NCBI GenBank assembly: GCA_023391895.1
Contig: JAEWAC010000146.1
Coordinates: 1-6,472, forward strand
Reading direction: 5' to 3'
Origin: Bacteroidota bacterium
Lineage (GTDB): Bacteria; Bacteroidota; Bacteroidia; Chitinophagales; Chitinophagaceae
Length of the DNA stretch: 6,472 bases
Shown in pieces: positions 1-6,264 of this stretch. A program made the translations under genes and the position numbers. How positions within the stretch are numbered: position 1 is the stretch's first letter; each line of letters opens with the position of its first letter. The notes beneath the pieces were generated by a model, which saw only the letters and a program-made list of their open reading frames with translations, was not told the origin of the DNA and did not search any database.

Positions 1-169
1 GTGTAAAGTACTTCTTAAAGCTGCTCTCGCTAGTAATTCAAGTTTTTTATTACTGTTTATTGAAGATCACGACCCTGGTATACCTGCTTTTTGAGGGCTT
101 TCGTGGTAGCGCATGATATCTTATAGGCCTTAGCGTTATATAAGAGCAATAATTCTTAAAACAAGTCAC
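1..169. other. Left-edge region with no supportable gene
   Basis: This stretch lies upstream of the inositol-phosphate synthase gene and must hold its promoter and leader, but I find no clean TAnnTTTG -7 box and no Shine-Dalgarno sequence. A plus-strand frame is open from base 3 to a TGA at 114-116 (37 codons, rich in Leu, Tyr and Phe), and another from base 2 to a TGA at 92-94. Either could be the tail of a gene cut by the window edge, but neither shows a recognisable motif and such short open frames arise by chance in AT-rich DNA. Confidence 0.5.
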
Positions 170-1495
170 ATGCATAAACCTATAGCAAAAGCAGAAGGTA
201 AACTGGGCATACTACTGCCTGGTTTAGGTGCCGTTGCCACCACCCTGATAGCCGGTGTTGCTGCCGTGAAAAAAGGACTGGCCCAACCCGTTGGCTCCTT
301 AACCCAGATGGGCAACATTCGGTTGGGAAAAAGAACGGAAAACCGTTATCCCAAGATCAAGGACTTTGTACCGCTGGCAGATTTGAATGATGTGGTTTTT
401 GGTGGATGGGATGTGTACCGGGATAATGTTTTTGAGGCGGCCGTGAAGGCAAAGGTGCTGGAGCCGATGCTGGTGCATGCCATACGGCCAGAGCTGGAAG
501 CCATCCAACCCATGAAGGCTGTTTTTGACTCCTCCTTTATTGCCAACCTGGATGGCGATCATGTAAAAGAAGCCGCTACTAAAGCCCACCTGGCCAAGGA
601 GGTAATGGATGATATTGAAAACTTCAAAGAAGCTAATGATTGCGCCCGACTTGTAATGGTGTGGTGCGGCTCTACGGAAAAATATATAGAGCCATCCGAT
701 GTACACCAGACCATTGAAGATTTTAAAGAAGGCTTGCAGACCAACCATCCGGCCATTTCGCCTTCCATGATCTATGCCTATGCTGCCATTAAGCTGGGTG
801 TGCCCTTTATGAACGGAGCGCCTAATTTAACCTGCGATATCCCGGCCCTGATTGAGCTGGCAAAGCAAACCGGCACCCCCATTGGCGGTAAGGATTTTAA
901 AACGGGGCAAACGTTGATGAAGACGATCGTGGCGCCAGGTTTGGCAGCCCGTGCCTTGGGTATCAAAGGCTGGTTTTCTTCCAACATCCTGGGCAACCGC
1001 GATGGTTATGTACTGGATCATCCCGACAACTTTAAAACAAAGGAGGTCTCCAAGCTGAGTGTGCTGGAAGATATTTTACAACCGGATAGCAACCCTGAAT
1101 TGTACGGCGAGATCTATCATAAAGTGCGGATCAATTATTATCCGCCGCATGGCGATAACAAAGAAAGCTGGGACAATATTGACATTTTTGGCTGGCTGGG
1201 CTACTCCATGCAAATCAAGATCAACTTTCTGTGCCGGGACTCAATATTGGCCGCACCTATTGTGCTGGACCTGGCGCTGTTCAGCGACCTGGCCAAACGG
1301 GCAGGCATGAGTGGCATACAGGAGTGGTTGTCGTTTTATTTTAAATCGCCGCAAACTGCACCTGGCCTGCGGCCCGAACATGACATTTTTAAACAGCTCA
1401 TTAAACTCCAGAACACGCTGCGCCACATGATGGATGAAGACCTGATTACGCACCTGGGGCTGGATTATTATCAGGATCTGGCAGAAGCGCTGTAA
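170..1495 (+). CDS. ino1: myo-inositol-3-phosphate synthase (MIPS)
   Basis: The 441-residue product should convert D-glucose 6-phosphate to 1D-myo-inositol 3-phosphate with internally recycled NAD, in the cytoplasm. Seen in the sequence: an N-terminal Rossmann NAD loop (LPGLGAVATT, residues 16-25), the GGWD segment at 78-81, DSSFIANLDGDH at 120-131, and the core motifs NLTCDIPAL at 219-227, GGKDFKTGQT at 239-248, SSNILGNRDGYVL at 270-282 and the lysine/arginine-bearing stretch IKINFLCRDS at 349-358. The length fits the shorter bacterial form; the yeast enzyme is over 500 residues. The ATG at 170 places the NAD loop at the usual distance from the N-terminus. In Bacteroidota this enzyme feeds inositol phospholipids and phosphoinositol sphingolipids, but none of the lipid-transfer genes are in this window, so its role here is inference. 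It appears monocistronic and converges on the gene at 1696-1932. Confidence 0.95.
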   Translation: MHKPIAKAEGKLGILLPGLGAVATTLIAGVAAVKKGLAQPVGSLTQMGNIRLGKRTENRYPKIKDFVPLADLNDVVFGGWDVYRDNVFEAAVKAKVLEPMLVHAIRPELEAIQPMKAVFDSSFIANLDGDHVKEAATKAHLAKEVMDDIENFKEANDCARLVMVWCGSTEKYIEPSDVHQTIEDFKEGLQTNHPAISPSMIYAYAAIKLGVPFMNGAPNLTCDIPALIELAKQTGTPIGGKDFKTGQTLMKTIVAPGLAARALGIKGWFSSNILGNRDGYVLDHPDNFKTKEVSKLSVLEDILQPDSNPELYGEIYHKVRINYYPPHGDNKESWDNIDIFGWLGYSMQIKINFLCRDSILAAPIVLDLALFSDLAKRAGMSGIQEWLSFYFKSPQTAPGLRPEHDIFKQLIKLQNTLRHMMDEDLITHLGLDYYQDLAEAL

Positions 1496-1529
1496 TACTA
1501 TACGGTTTTCAACTTTATGAAATACTATC

Positions 1530-1564
1530 GTCAATGGTGAATGGTCAATAGTCAATAGTGAATA
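1530..1564. repeat. Five tandem heptamers GTSAATR
   Basis: Five contiguous 7-base units start at 1530, 1537, 1544, 1551 and 1558: GTCAATG, GTGAATG, GTCAATA, GTCAATA and GTGAATA. Only the third base (C/G) and the seventh (G/A) vary. The array lies in the non-coding gap after the ino1 stop codon, and its 7-base period does not fit a coding sequence. Short tandem heptamers of this kind are known in other bacterial genomes, for example the STRR repeats of cyanobacteria. Any function is unknown. Confidence 0.85.
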
Positions 1565-1614
1565 CCAAATCATAATACTGGTAACCGTTTCATACTAGGA
1601 TATAAGCAGAGCGG

Positions 1615-1654
1615 CAACTTTTTTAAAATACCATATAGGGTTTTAAAAAAGTTG
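1615..1654. repeat. Perfect 14-bp inverted repeat, possible shared terminator
   Basis: Arms at 1615-1628 (CAACTTTTTTAAAA) and 1641-1654 are exact reverse complements around a 12-base spacer. The element lies between the convergent ino1 gene and the small membrane-protein gene, where a bidirectional transcription stop is expected. The stem is almost all A-T and no separate T-run follows it on either strand, so it is not a textbook intrinsic terminator. It could also be the remnant of a small palindromic element. Confidence 0.6.
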
Positions 1655-1695
1655 ACAGGTGCTTGCTGGCTAGGCCTTTTTTACGTGATACATGT

Positions 1696-1932
1696 TTATT
1701 CTTTGGTTACTTTATTGCCTCTTAGCAAGGCTAATAAAAGTAAAATAAAAACAGCCGTACCTGCAATCCATACCCATGGCTGGTTATACCAGGTGCCACC
1801 ACCCGGGTCGCCTTTTTCGGTAATTTCAATATTGAGTCCTGCACTTTTTTCCTGTGCCTGTAGGAATAAGGAGATCAAAAAAGAAAGTAAAATCAGTATT
1901 ATTTTGGCGGCGGCCGAATTCATCACGCTCAT
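1696..1932 (-). CDS. Small exported protein with one C-terminal membrane segment
   Basis: The product is 78 residues from the ATG at 1932; the ATG at 1923 would give 75 residues and a cleaner signal peptide, and a TTG at 1938 would add two. Seen: a hydrophobic signal-like stretch (AAAKIILILLSFLISLFLQAQ, cleavage plausible after QAQ), a short polar segment with a glycine cluster (GDPGGGTWY), then WVWIAGTAVFILLLLALL, a single membrane helix, and a charged tail RGNKVTKE. I recall small proteins of this pattern (Gly-rich, then W-Y-x-x-P-W-V-W, then a helix) in many Bacteroidota genomes, but know of no assigned function. It is the third minus-strand gene after murF and the DUF983 gene, 113 bases beyond the latter, and may be co-transcribed with them. 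The function is unknown; an inner-membrane location with a short periplasmic domain is inferred. Confidence 0.72.
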   Translation of the reverse strand: MSVMNSAAAKIILILLSFLISLFLQAQEKSAGLNIEITEKGDPGGGTWYNQPWVWIAGTAVFILLLLALLRGNKVTKE

Positions 1933-2045
1933 GAACAATCATTTTAAGGTTACGCTGCACAGATACTAAAGTCGTGCCTTTGCCGGTTTCCAGCCTTGGG
2001 GCATTGGCTGTAGAACTTGTTCCGCATTCTCTGGCGGCTACCGGT

Positions 2046-2501
2046 TTACCAGTTGTTCATCTGTTCTTCTACAATCCGTTCCGGGTCATCGGGCTTATGA
2101 TGCTGCCAGTTGGGATCGTAATATACAAACCAGGAAATCCACAAGCTGCGGGAAAGCCGCATCAGCCAGGGTTGCAAGACCAAAAGCATCACGGCATTGA
2201 TGATGACCCACCACATGAATCTTTGGTCCTGTAAAGAAAAGCCAATCAACAGCCACCAGACCGCAAAGGAAATACCGGTTACGACCAATGCCAGCACATA
2301 ACTTACATAACCGGTGCCGTAATAAAAACCTACTTCTATTTCGGTACGCTGGCCGCATACCGGGCAGTAGGCATGCATCTCCATGTTCTTTTTGAGGCTG
2401 ATGGATATGGGGTTTTTAAAGAGTTTGCCTTCTCTGCACCGGGGACACCGGCAGCCTAGTACTGTTGCTATATAACTGCGTTGGGGGTGTTCATCACTCA
2501 T
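2046..2501 (-). CDS. DUF983 family zinc-ribbon membrane protein
   Basis: The product is 151 residues. The N-terminal half carries two cysteine pairs, C19-P-R-C22 (within CRCPRCREGKLF) and C46-P-V-C49 (within YCPVCGQRTE), which look like a zinc ribbon. Two hydrophobic segments follow, about residues 66-88 and 95-112, and the C-terminus is hydrophilic and acidic (about 129-151). This order, with the conserved GKLF after the first pair, matches the DUF983 family, a small integral-membrane family of unknown function. The ATG at 2501 lies only 4 bases after the murF stop codon, so translation and transcription are probably coupled to murF. That links it to envelope growth by context only. I know of no experimental function. 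A 26-base stretch of this gene (2396-2420) has a close match in the gap before porV. Confidence 0.88.
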   Translation of the reverse strand: MSDEHPQRSYIATVLGCRCPRCREGKLFKNPISISLKKNMEMHAYCPVCGQRTEIEVGFYYGTGYVSYVLALVVTGISFAVWWLLIGFSLQDQRFMWWVIINAVMLLVLQPWLMRLSRSLWISWFVYYDPNWQHHKPDDPERIVEEQMNNW

Positions 2502-2505
2502 AAAC

Positions 2506-3792
2506 TTATTCTTTTATAAAGTCCAGTACTTTTTCCATTTGCATGCTCCGGGATCCTTTTACCAAAAAATAGGCATCGCTAAAAGGCCGTCCGCCCAGCC
2601 AGGCTGCTGCTTCAGCCGCCGAAGGGAAGCGTTGGTAGGGATGGTTGATCTTTTCAAAATCGCCGCCCACCAGTAATACATCTTTCCATGGGTATTGCTG
2701 TATCTGGTCTACAATGGCCTGGTGTTCCTGCAGGCTTTCGGTACCCAGTTCGGCCATGGCGCCCAGTACCAGTATTTTATTGCCATTGGCGGTTCGGGCA
2801 AAGTTGTCAATGGCCAGTTTCATGCTGCTGGGGTTGGCATTGTAGGCATCTACAATAATCTTATTGCTGCCTTTTACTACCAGCTGTGAGCGGCTGTTGG
2901 AAGGCGTATAGGCTTCTATGGACTTTTTAATGTTTGCATCCGGTACGTCAAAGGTTTTGCCCACGGCGACGGCTGCCAGTACGTTGGGCAGGTTGTAGCC
3001 GCCTACCAGCGAGGTATGGATCGTACCCTGTATGCCTTTGGTAAACTGCACCTGCAAAAAAGGGTCGGAGGCCAGGATGTGGCCTTCCACATCGGCCGCT
3101 TGGGTGCCGTAGGTAATGATGGTTTTGATACCCCGGCTCATGTCGTGCAGGTAATCATAGTCCTGCATAATAAAGGCAGTGCCCCCCTGCTGGCGCAAAA
3201 AGTCAAACAATTCGCCCTTGCCCTTGCGGATGCCTTCTACGCCGCCAAAGCCTTCTAAATGGGCTTTGCCGCAGTTGGTGATCAGACCGTGGGTAGGAAG
3301 GGCAATCTGGCAGTAGGATTCAATTTCTTTCTGGTGGTTGGCACCCATTTCTATAATGGCAAACTGCGCATCCTGCCTGATCTTCAGCAGGGTAAGGGGG
3401 ACGCCGATATGGTTGTTTAAATTGCCTTCTGTGGTATAGGTTTTAAAAGAACTCGAAAGCACGGCGTGCACCAGTTCCTTGGTAGTAGTTTTGCCGTTGG
3501 AGCCGGTTATGGCCAGGAAGGGAATGGAGAACTGCTGGCGGTGGTGCCTGGCCAGGGCCTGCAAGGTGCTCAATACATCTTCCACTACAATGGTGCGCTC
3601 ATTAATATAGTATGCCTGTTCGTCTATAATGGCGTAAGCGGCACCGCTGGCCAAAGCCTGTTGGGCAAAGGCATTGCCGTTGAAGTTGGGCCCTTTTAAA
3701 GCAAAGAAAAGATCGTTCGGCTGCAGTTTCCGGGTATCGGTTTGTACCGAAGGGTATTGAAGATAAAGGTGATAAAGCTCCTGGATGTTCAT
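2506..3792 (-). CDS. murF: UDP-MurNAc-tripeptide--D-alanyl-D-alanine ligase (MurF)
   Basis: This ATP-dependent ligase adds D-Ala-D-Ala to the UDP-MurNAc-tripeptide, the last cytoplasmic step in making the peptidoglycan stem peptide. The 428-residue product shows the Mur ligase layout: an N-terminal UDP-substrate domain (SVQTDTRKL at 15-23, FALKGPNFNGN at 30-40), the P-loop TGSNGKTT at 97-104, NLNNHIGVPLTLL at 124-136, EMGANHQKEI at 148-157, NCGKAHLEGFGG at 173-184, and the C-terminal domain with DAYNANPSS at 315-323 and KGSRSMQME at 412-420. The frame stays open to 3885, but I chose the ATG at 3792 because MNIQELYHLY is where homology begins, the extra 31 residues are unlike MurF, and they overlap an inverted repeat and the putative promoter. 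It probably leads an operon with the DUF983 gene. A gldJ-murF neighbourhood is also known in Flavobacterium. Confidence 0.95.
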   Translation of the reverse strand: MNIQELYHLYLQYPSVQTDTRKLQPNDLFFALKGPNFNGNAFAQQALASGAAYAIIDEQAYYINERTIVVEDVLSTLQALARHHRQQFSIPFLAITGSNGKTTTKELVHAVLSSSFKTYTTEGNLNNHIGVPLTLLKIRQDAQFAIIEMGANHQKEIESYCQIALPTHGLITNCGKAHLEGFGGVEGIRKGKGELFDFLRQQGGTAFIMQDYDYLHDMSRGIKTIITYGTQAADVEGHILASDPFLQVQFTKGIQGTIHTSLVGGYNLPNVLAAVAVGKTFDVPDANIKKSIEAYTPSNSRSQLVVKGSNKIIVDAYNANPSSMKLAIDNFARTANGNKILVLGAMAELGTESLQEHQAIVDQIQQYPWKDVLLVGGDFEKINHPYQRFPSAAEAAAWLGGRPFSDAYFLVKGSRSMQMEKVLDFIKE

Positions 3793-3796
3793 GGTA

Positions 3797-3804
3797 CAAA
3801 TGTA
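3797..3804 (-). promoter_or_regulatory. Candidate -7 box for murF, leaderless start
   Basis: On the minus strand TACATTTG matches the Bacteroidota -7 consensus TAnnTTTG and ends only 4 bases before the murF ATG. Transcription would therefore begin at or next to the start codon. I see no good TTG-type -33 element at the usual distance, and no Shine-Dalgarno sequence. The box also argues against the longer murF frame. Confidence 0.55.
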
Positions 3805-3850
3805 ACTTTTATGCTTCTTTCTATGGGATGGCTGGGCCTTTTTATGCTCT

Positions 3851-3927
3851 AACCGCGGAGAAAGGAGAAAAGGAATTTTCGCCAAGAGGACTCTGCGTAT
3901 ACCTCTTTTTCTCTTTTCTCTGCGGTT
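3851..3927. repeat. Large imperfect inverted repeat between gldJ and murF
   Basis: The left arm (3851-3873, beginning AACCGCGGAGAAAGGAG) pairs with the right arm (3902-3927, ending CTCTGCGGTT). The first 21 bases match at 19 positions, and a 3-base bulge extends the pairing. The two mismatches become G-U pairs in plus-strand RNA but C-A clashes in minus-strand RNA. The spacer also holds AAGAGG (3884-3889), complementary to CCTCTT (3902-3907), so a second fold is possible. The arms resemble the CTCTGCGGTT-type dispersed intergenic repeats I recall from many bacterial genomes. It lies in no gene. Confidence 0.75.
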
Positions 3928-3963
3928 GGATTTGCCAGTATGCCTAAAGAAAAATAGATTGAT

Positions 3964-3992
3964 AAAAAAAGCCCCCCGGCTGGCGGAGGGCT
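3964..3992 (-). terminator. Intrinsic terminator of gldJ
   Basis: Reading the minus strand, AGCCCTCCG (3992-3984), a 5-base loop and CGGGGGGCT (3978-3970) form a 9-bp GC-rich stem with one G-U pair. A run of seven T (3970-3964) follows at once. It starts 21 bases after the gldJ stop codon, a textbook rho-independent terminator that separates gldJ from murF transcription. Confidence 0.93.
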
Positions 3993-4013
3993 GATGTATA
4001 TGTTTTTAGATCG

Positions 4014-5558
4014 TTATCTTTTTTGCTTGCGCTGTTTAAAGAAGTTGCCGGTTTTGCGTTTGTTACCTTCGGGGCTACCCATGCGGTCCATAGCGCAACG
4101 GAAACCAATAGTGCTGCTGGCCTGGTCTTCTTCCAGGTAGCGGCGGGTGCCGGGGCTCAGCCAGTAAGCACGGTCGTTCCAGCTGCCGCCTTTGTACACC
4201 CTGGATTTATCGCTTACCAGGGTGGTTTTGCCATAACCGTAAGAAGCCATGGATAAGGTGTCACCATCCAGGAAGTTGATCACGTTACCACGCTGGTAGT
4301 TACGGCGATTTTGGCTTTCCTCGTCGGTTACTTCGGACATTTTTACGCGGCCCATGCTGTCAATTTCCGCTTCGCCGTTTTCGTTTTTGTAAATCTTCAT
4401 GAACTTGTTACCGCGGTAGGGCGATACGTCATCGGCATCCATCAAAGTCAGTGGACGGAAGACATCGGCTACCCACTCGCTTACGTTACCGGCCATGTTA
4501 TAGATACCAAAGCCGTTGGGATAGAAAGACTTAACTGAAGCGGTATAGATGGCGCGGTCGTTCAAACCACCAGCCACACCGGCATTATCGCCCGAACCTC
4601 TTTTGAAGTTGGCCAGGAACTGACCATGCCAGCTGCCGTGTTTGGTTTCACGCAGGCCGTTTACATTTTGGGCCCAGGGATAAACCTGTTTGTTAGATAC
4701 CAGCTCCTCACCACGCTTGCCTTCTTTGGTAGAAGGACGCGGGTTTTGGTTGATATAACCATAAGCGGCATATTCCCACTCGGCTTCAAAGGGCAGGCGG
4801 TAGTTAGGCAGTAACAAACCGTCTTCCATGGTTACCGTAGTACGCGGGGTACCCTGGGGCGTTTTTAAGGGATTTTTTTTGGAAGTAGCGCCTTTGCCGG
4901 GCTGTGCCTGGTAAAGACCCAATAAATAAGATTTGGTCGTAAAGTTGTTTTCCTGCTGCTGGCCCTGAATGCCTTGGGTGGCTACATAGCCTTTTTGCAT
5001 TAAAATACCTTCGTTTACGCGATCGCTTCTCCACAATGCAAAGTCATAGGCTTGTCTCCAGCTGACACCTACCACCGGGTAGTCATTAAAGCTGGGGTGG
5101 CGGAAGTAATATTCAACCAAAGGTTCGTTGTAGCTCAATTCGCTGCGCCATACCAGGGTGTCAGGCAAAGCGGCATCAATAATAGCGCGGTTGCCAGGAT
5201 CGGCTTCGGGGTCAAAAATGCGGTTCAGCCAGTGGATGTACTCGCGGTAGTGCACGTTGGCCACCTCGGTGCGGTCGATATAAAAAGACGGAACGGTAAC
5301 GCGGCGGGGAATGTTATTCCAGTCGCCCATCACGTCTTCTTCGGTCTGGCCCATGGTAAAGGTACCACCCTGTACAAACACCAGACCCGGACCTGTAGCT
5401 TGTTCTTTAGTTTTGGCCACCTGGTAACCACCCATGTTCTTGTCGTTGTAGTTCCAGCCGGTAGCCTCAGATTTTTCGTGCTTTTTCTTACCTATAAGGC
5501 CGCAGGAGCCCAGTAGAACGGCTGAGGATAAGAGGATTAAAAAATTTTTCACTTGCAT
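4014..5558 (-). CDS. gldJ: Gliding motility / T9SS lipoprotein GldJ
   Basis: GldJ is an outer-membrane-associated lipoprotein of the gliding and type IX secretion apparatus. The 514-residue product begins with a lipoprotein signal (MQVKNFLILLSSAVLLGSC, lipobox LGSC, lipidated Cys19) and a basic patch. It then has a formylglycine-generating-enzyme (SUMF1-like) fold from about 57 to 490: GGTFTMGQ at 64-71, PVVGVSW at 161-167, YRLPFEAEWEYAA at 253-265, NMAGNVSEWV at 354-363, VYKGGSWND at 454-462 and TIGFRCAMD at 483-491. It ends in a Lys/Arg-rich tail. The opening TGWNYNDKNMGGYQV and the LPDTLVWRSELSYNEP segment (131-146) point to GldJ rather than its paralogue GldK. FGE enzymes use two cysteines; after the GGSW motif only the last one (Cys488) is present, so enzyme activity is unlikely, as expected for GldJ. 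The ATG at 5558 gives an ideal signal peptide. Expression is probably monocistronic, given the downstream terminator. Confidence 0.92.
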   Translation of the reverse strand: MQVKNFLILLSSAVLLGSCGLIGKKKHEKSEATGWNYNDKNMGGYQVAKTKEQATGPGLVFVQGGTFTMGQTEEDVMGDWNNIPRRVTVPSFYIDRTEVANVHYREYIHWLNRIFDPEADPGNRAIIDAALPDTLVWRSELSYNEPLVEYYFRHPSFNDYPVVGVSWRQAYDFALWRSDRVNEGILMQKGYVATQGIQGQQQENNFTTKSYLLGLYQAQPGKGATSKKNPLKTPQGTPRTTVTMEDGLLLPNYRLPFEAEWEYAAYGYINQNPRPSTKEGKRGEELVSNKQVYPWAQNVNGLRETKHGSWHGQFLANFKRGSGDNAGVAGGLNDRAIYTASVKSFYPNGFGIYNMAGNVSEWVADVFRPLTLMDADDVSPYRGNKFMKIYKNENGEAEIDSMGRVKMSEVTDEESQNRRNYQRGNVINFLDGDTLSMASYGYGKTTLVSDKSRVYKGGSWNDRAYWLSPGTRRYLEEDQASSTIGFRCAMDRMGSPEGNKRKTGNFFKQRKQKR

Positions 5559-5577
5559 GGTTTAATTTTTTTCAAAA

Positions 5578-5604
5578 GGACACATGGATTTTTGAACATG
5601 TGCC
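5578..5604 (-). promoter_or_regulatory. Hairpin in the gldJ leader
   Basis: CACATG (5581-5586) and CATGTG (5597-5602) form a perfect 6-bp stem with a 10-base loop. Two further outer G-C pairs (5578-5579 with 5603-5604) extend it around a bulged base. It lies about 20 bases before the gldJ ATG in the minus-strand transcript, so it could affect mRNA stability or translation. No regulator is known to me. Confidence 0.4.
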
Positions 5605-5678
5605 TTGCCTGAACCTTTGTTTTGGAATAACTTAAACGCCGGGCAAATGGAATTATTGTGATTCCGGGACCAGAATTT

Positions 5679-5700
5679 CAGACAAGTCTGCGCGAATATA
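5679..5700 (-). promoter_or_regulatory. Weak gldJ promoter candidate with adjacent palindrome
   Basis: On the minus strand TATATTCG (5700-5693) differs at one base from the TAnnTTTG -7 consensus. Two bases further on is CAGACTTGTCTG (5690-5679), a palindrome of two 5-bp arms around a 2-base centre, placed where transcription would start. The layout is operator-like, and the implied leader is about 130 bases. No -33 element is clear, so this is tentative. Confidence 0.3.
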
Positions 5701-5974
5701 GATAGTTTACCCTGAAAATTATAGTCCTTAGATTCATTTTTTATGCCATTTGAGGGTTTGGCGGCATGAATGGTTTGTTTTTGTCGCCCAACTGTTTATG
5801 CATTGATAACGTGTAACTTGTTCCCGCGGCGCCACCGCTTCTAAAACCGGCTTTCAGCTGCTTGCTCCTGACCCTAAACGGGCTCCCGGAGCGGGATGTG
5901 TTGCATGGCGTATTTTGGTCATATGAGCATTTAAAGCAATTCCCAATCCTTCTTGGTGGTGCTCCTTTAGAGTA

Positions 5975-6000
5975 GGCGGATGGATATGGGTTTTTAAAAA
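5975..6000. repeat. Short degenerate copy of a DUF983-gene segment
   Basis: AGGCGGATGGATATGGG followed by TTTTTAAA (5975-5998) matches bases 2396-2420 inside the DUF983 gene with one mismatch and one inserted base, in the same orientation. The similarity fades on both sides. It may be a scrap of a decayed DUF983 paralogue or a chance match; no reading frame for DUF983 continues around it. Confidence 0.35.
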
Positions 6001-6236
6001 GATTTTGGCGTTGTGGCCTTATTTTCGGTCCGAAAAATTAACGGGTCTATATGGTAAGGCAAACAATAAAAACAGCCTTGAAGCGTTCCATTAGGGTAAT
6101 TTAAAAATGCCGGAGTTAAAAGTGGAGAGGCCAGCAAGGATAAAGGCTGTTGCTGGTGCGCGGCAGCAAAGAACAAGGCTGCCAGCGGCAGGAAGGAATT
6201 AAACCGGCACTATATATAAACCGTAAATCAAACATA

Positions 6237-6244
6237 TATATTTG
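6237..6244 (+). promoter_or_regulatory. Candidate -7 box for porV
   Basis: TATATTTG fits the Bacteroidota TAnnTTTG consensus exactly and lies 20 bases before the porV ATG, giving a leader of about 15 bases. The bases before the ATG (AAAATAACT) are A-rich with no Shine-Dalgarno sequence, as is usual in this phylum. A -33 TTG element is not evident. Confidence 0.6.
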
Positions 6245-6264
6245 CACTCATTTATAAAATAACT

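Larger units (their letters stand above)
5559..6264. other. 706-base gap between divergent gldJ and porV
   Basis: No convincing gene lies here; the longest open frame (minus strand, 5994-6176, 60 codons) is low-complexity and shows no family motif. The gap must hold the promoters and leaders of both flanking genes. Apart from the elements listed separately I see small inverted repeats: GCTCC/GGAGC around 5881-5891, CCAGCAA (6131-6137) with TTGCTGG (6150-6156), and CTGCC/GGCAG at 6179-6191. I found no remnant of a porU-like coding sequence by eye. Confidence 0.6.

Noticed and set aside
299..748. 149-codon minus-strand frame antisense to ino1
   Set aside because: It is contained in the ino1 gene with strong motifs on the plus strand, and the antisense product has no recognisable features.
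1530..1564. CRISPR array
   Set aside because: The 7-base units are contiguous with no spacers and no cas genes are present.
1743..1757. AATAAAAACAGCC shared with the gap near 6066
   Set aside because: A 13-base exact match is about what chance gives in a window this size, and nothing flanking it is similar.
1652..1969. 105-codon plus-strand frame opposite the small membrane protein
   Set aside because: The minus-strand frame has a signal peptide, a membrane helix and a known-looking pattern; the plus-strand frame has none and begins in the inverted repeat.
1983..2052. Direct repeat CCGGTTT(A)CCAG at 1983-1993 and 2041-2052
   Set aside because: It is short, has a one-base gap and lies at the DUF983 stop codon; there is too little to claim a duplication or recombination site.
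3793..3885. N-terminal extension of MurF to the ATG at 3885
   Set aside because: The 31 residues are unlike MurF, overlap the promoter-like box and the inverted repeat, and the ATG at 3792 is where homology starts.
5052..5516. 154-codon plus-strand frame antisense to gldJ
   Set aside because: It lies fully inside gldJ, whose frame has clear family motifs; it is a shadow of gldJ codon use.
5994..6176. 60-codon minus-strand frame in the gldJ-porV gap
   Set aside because: The composition is low-complexity, there is no domain or signal, and no promoter or good start context; it overlaps small inverted repeats. Treated as chance.
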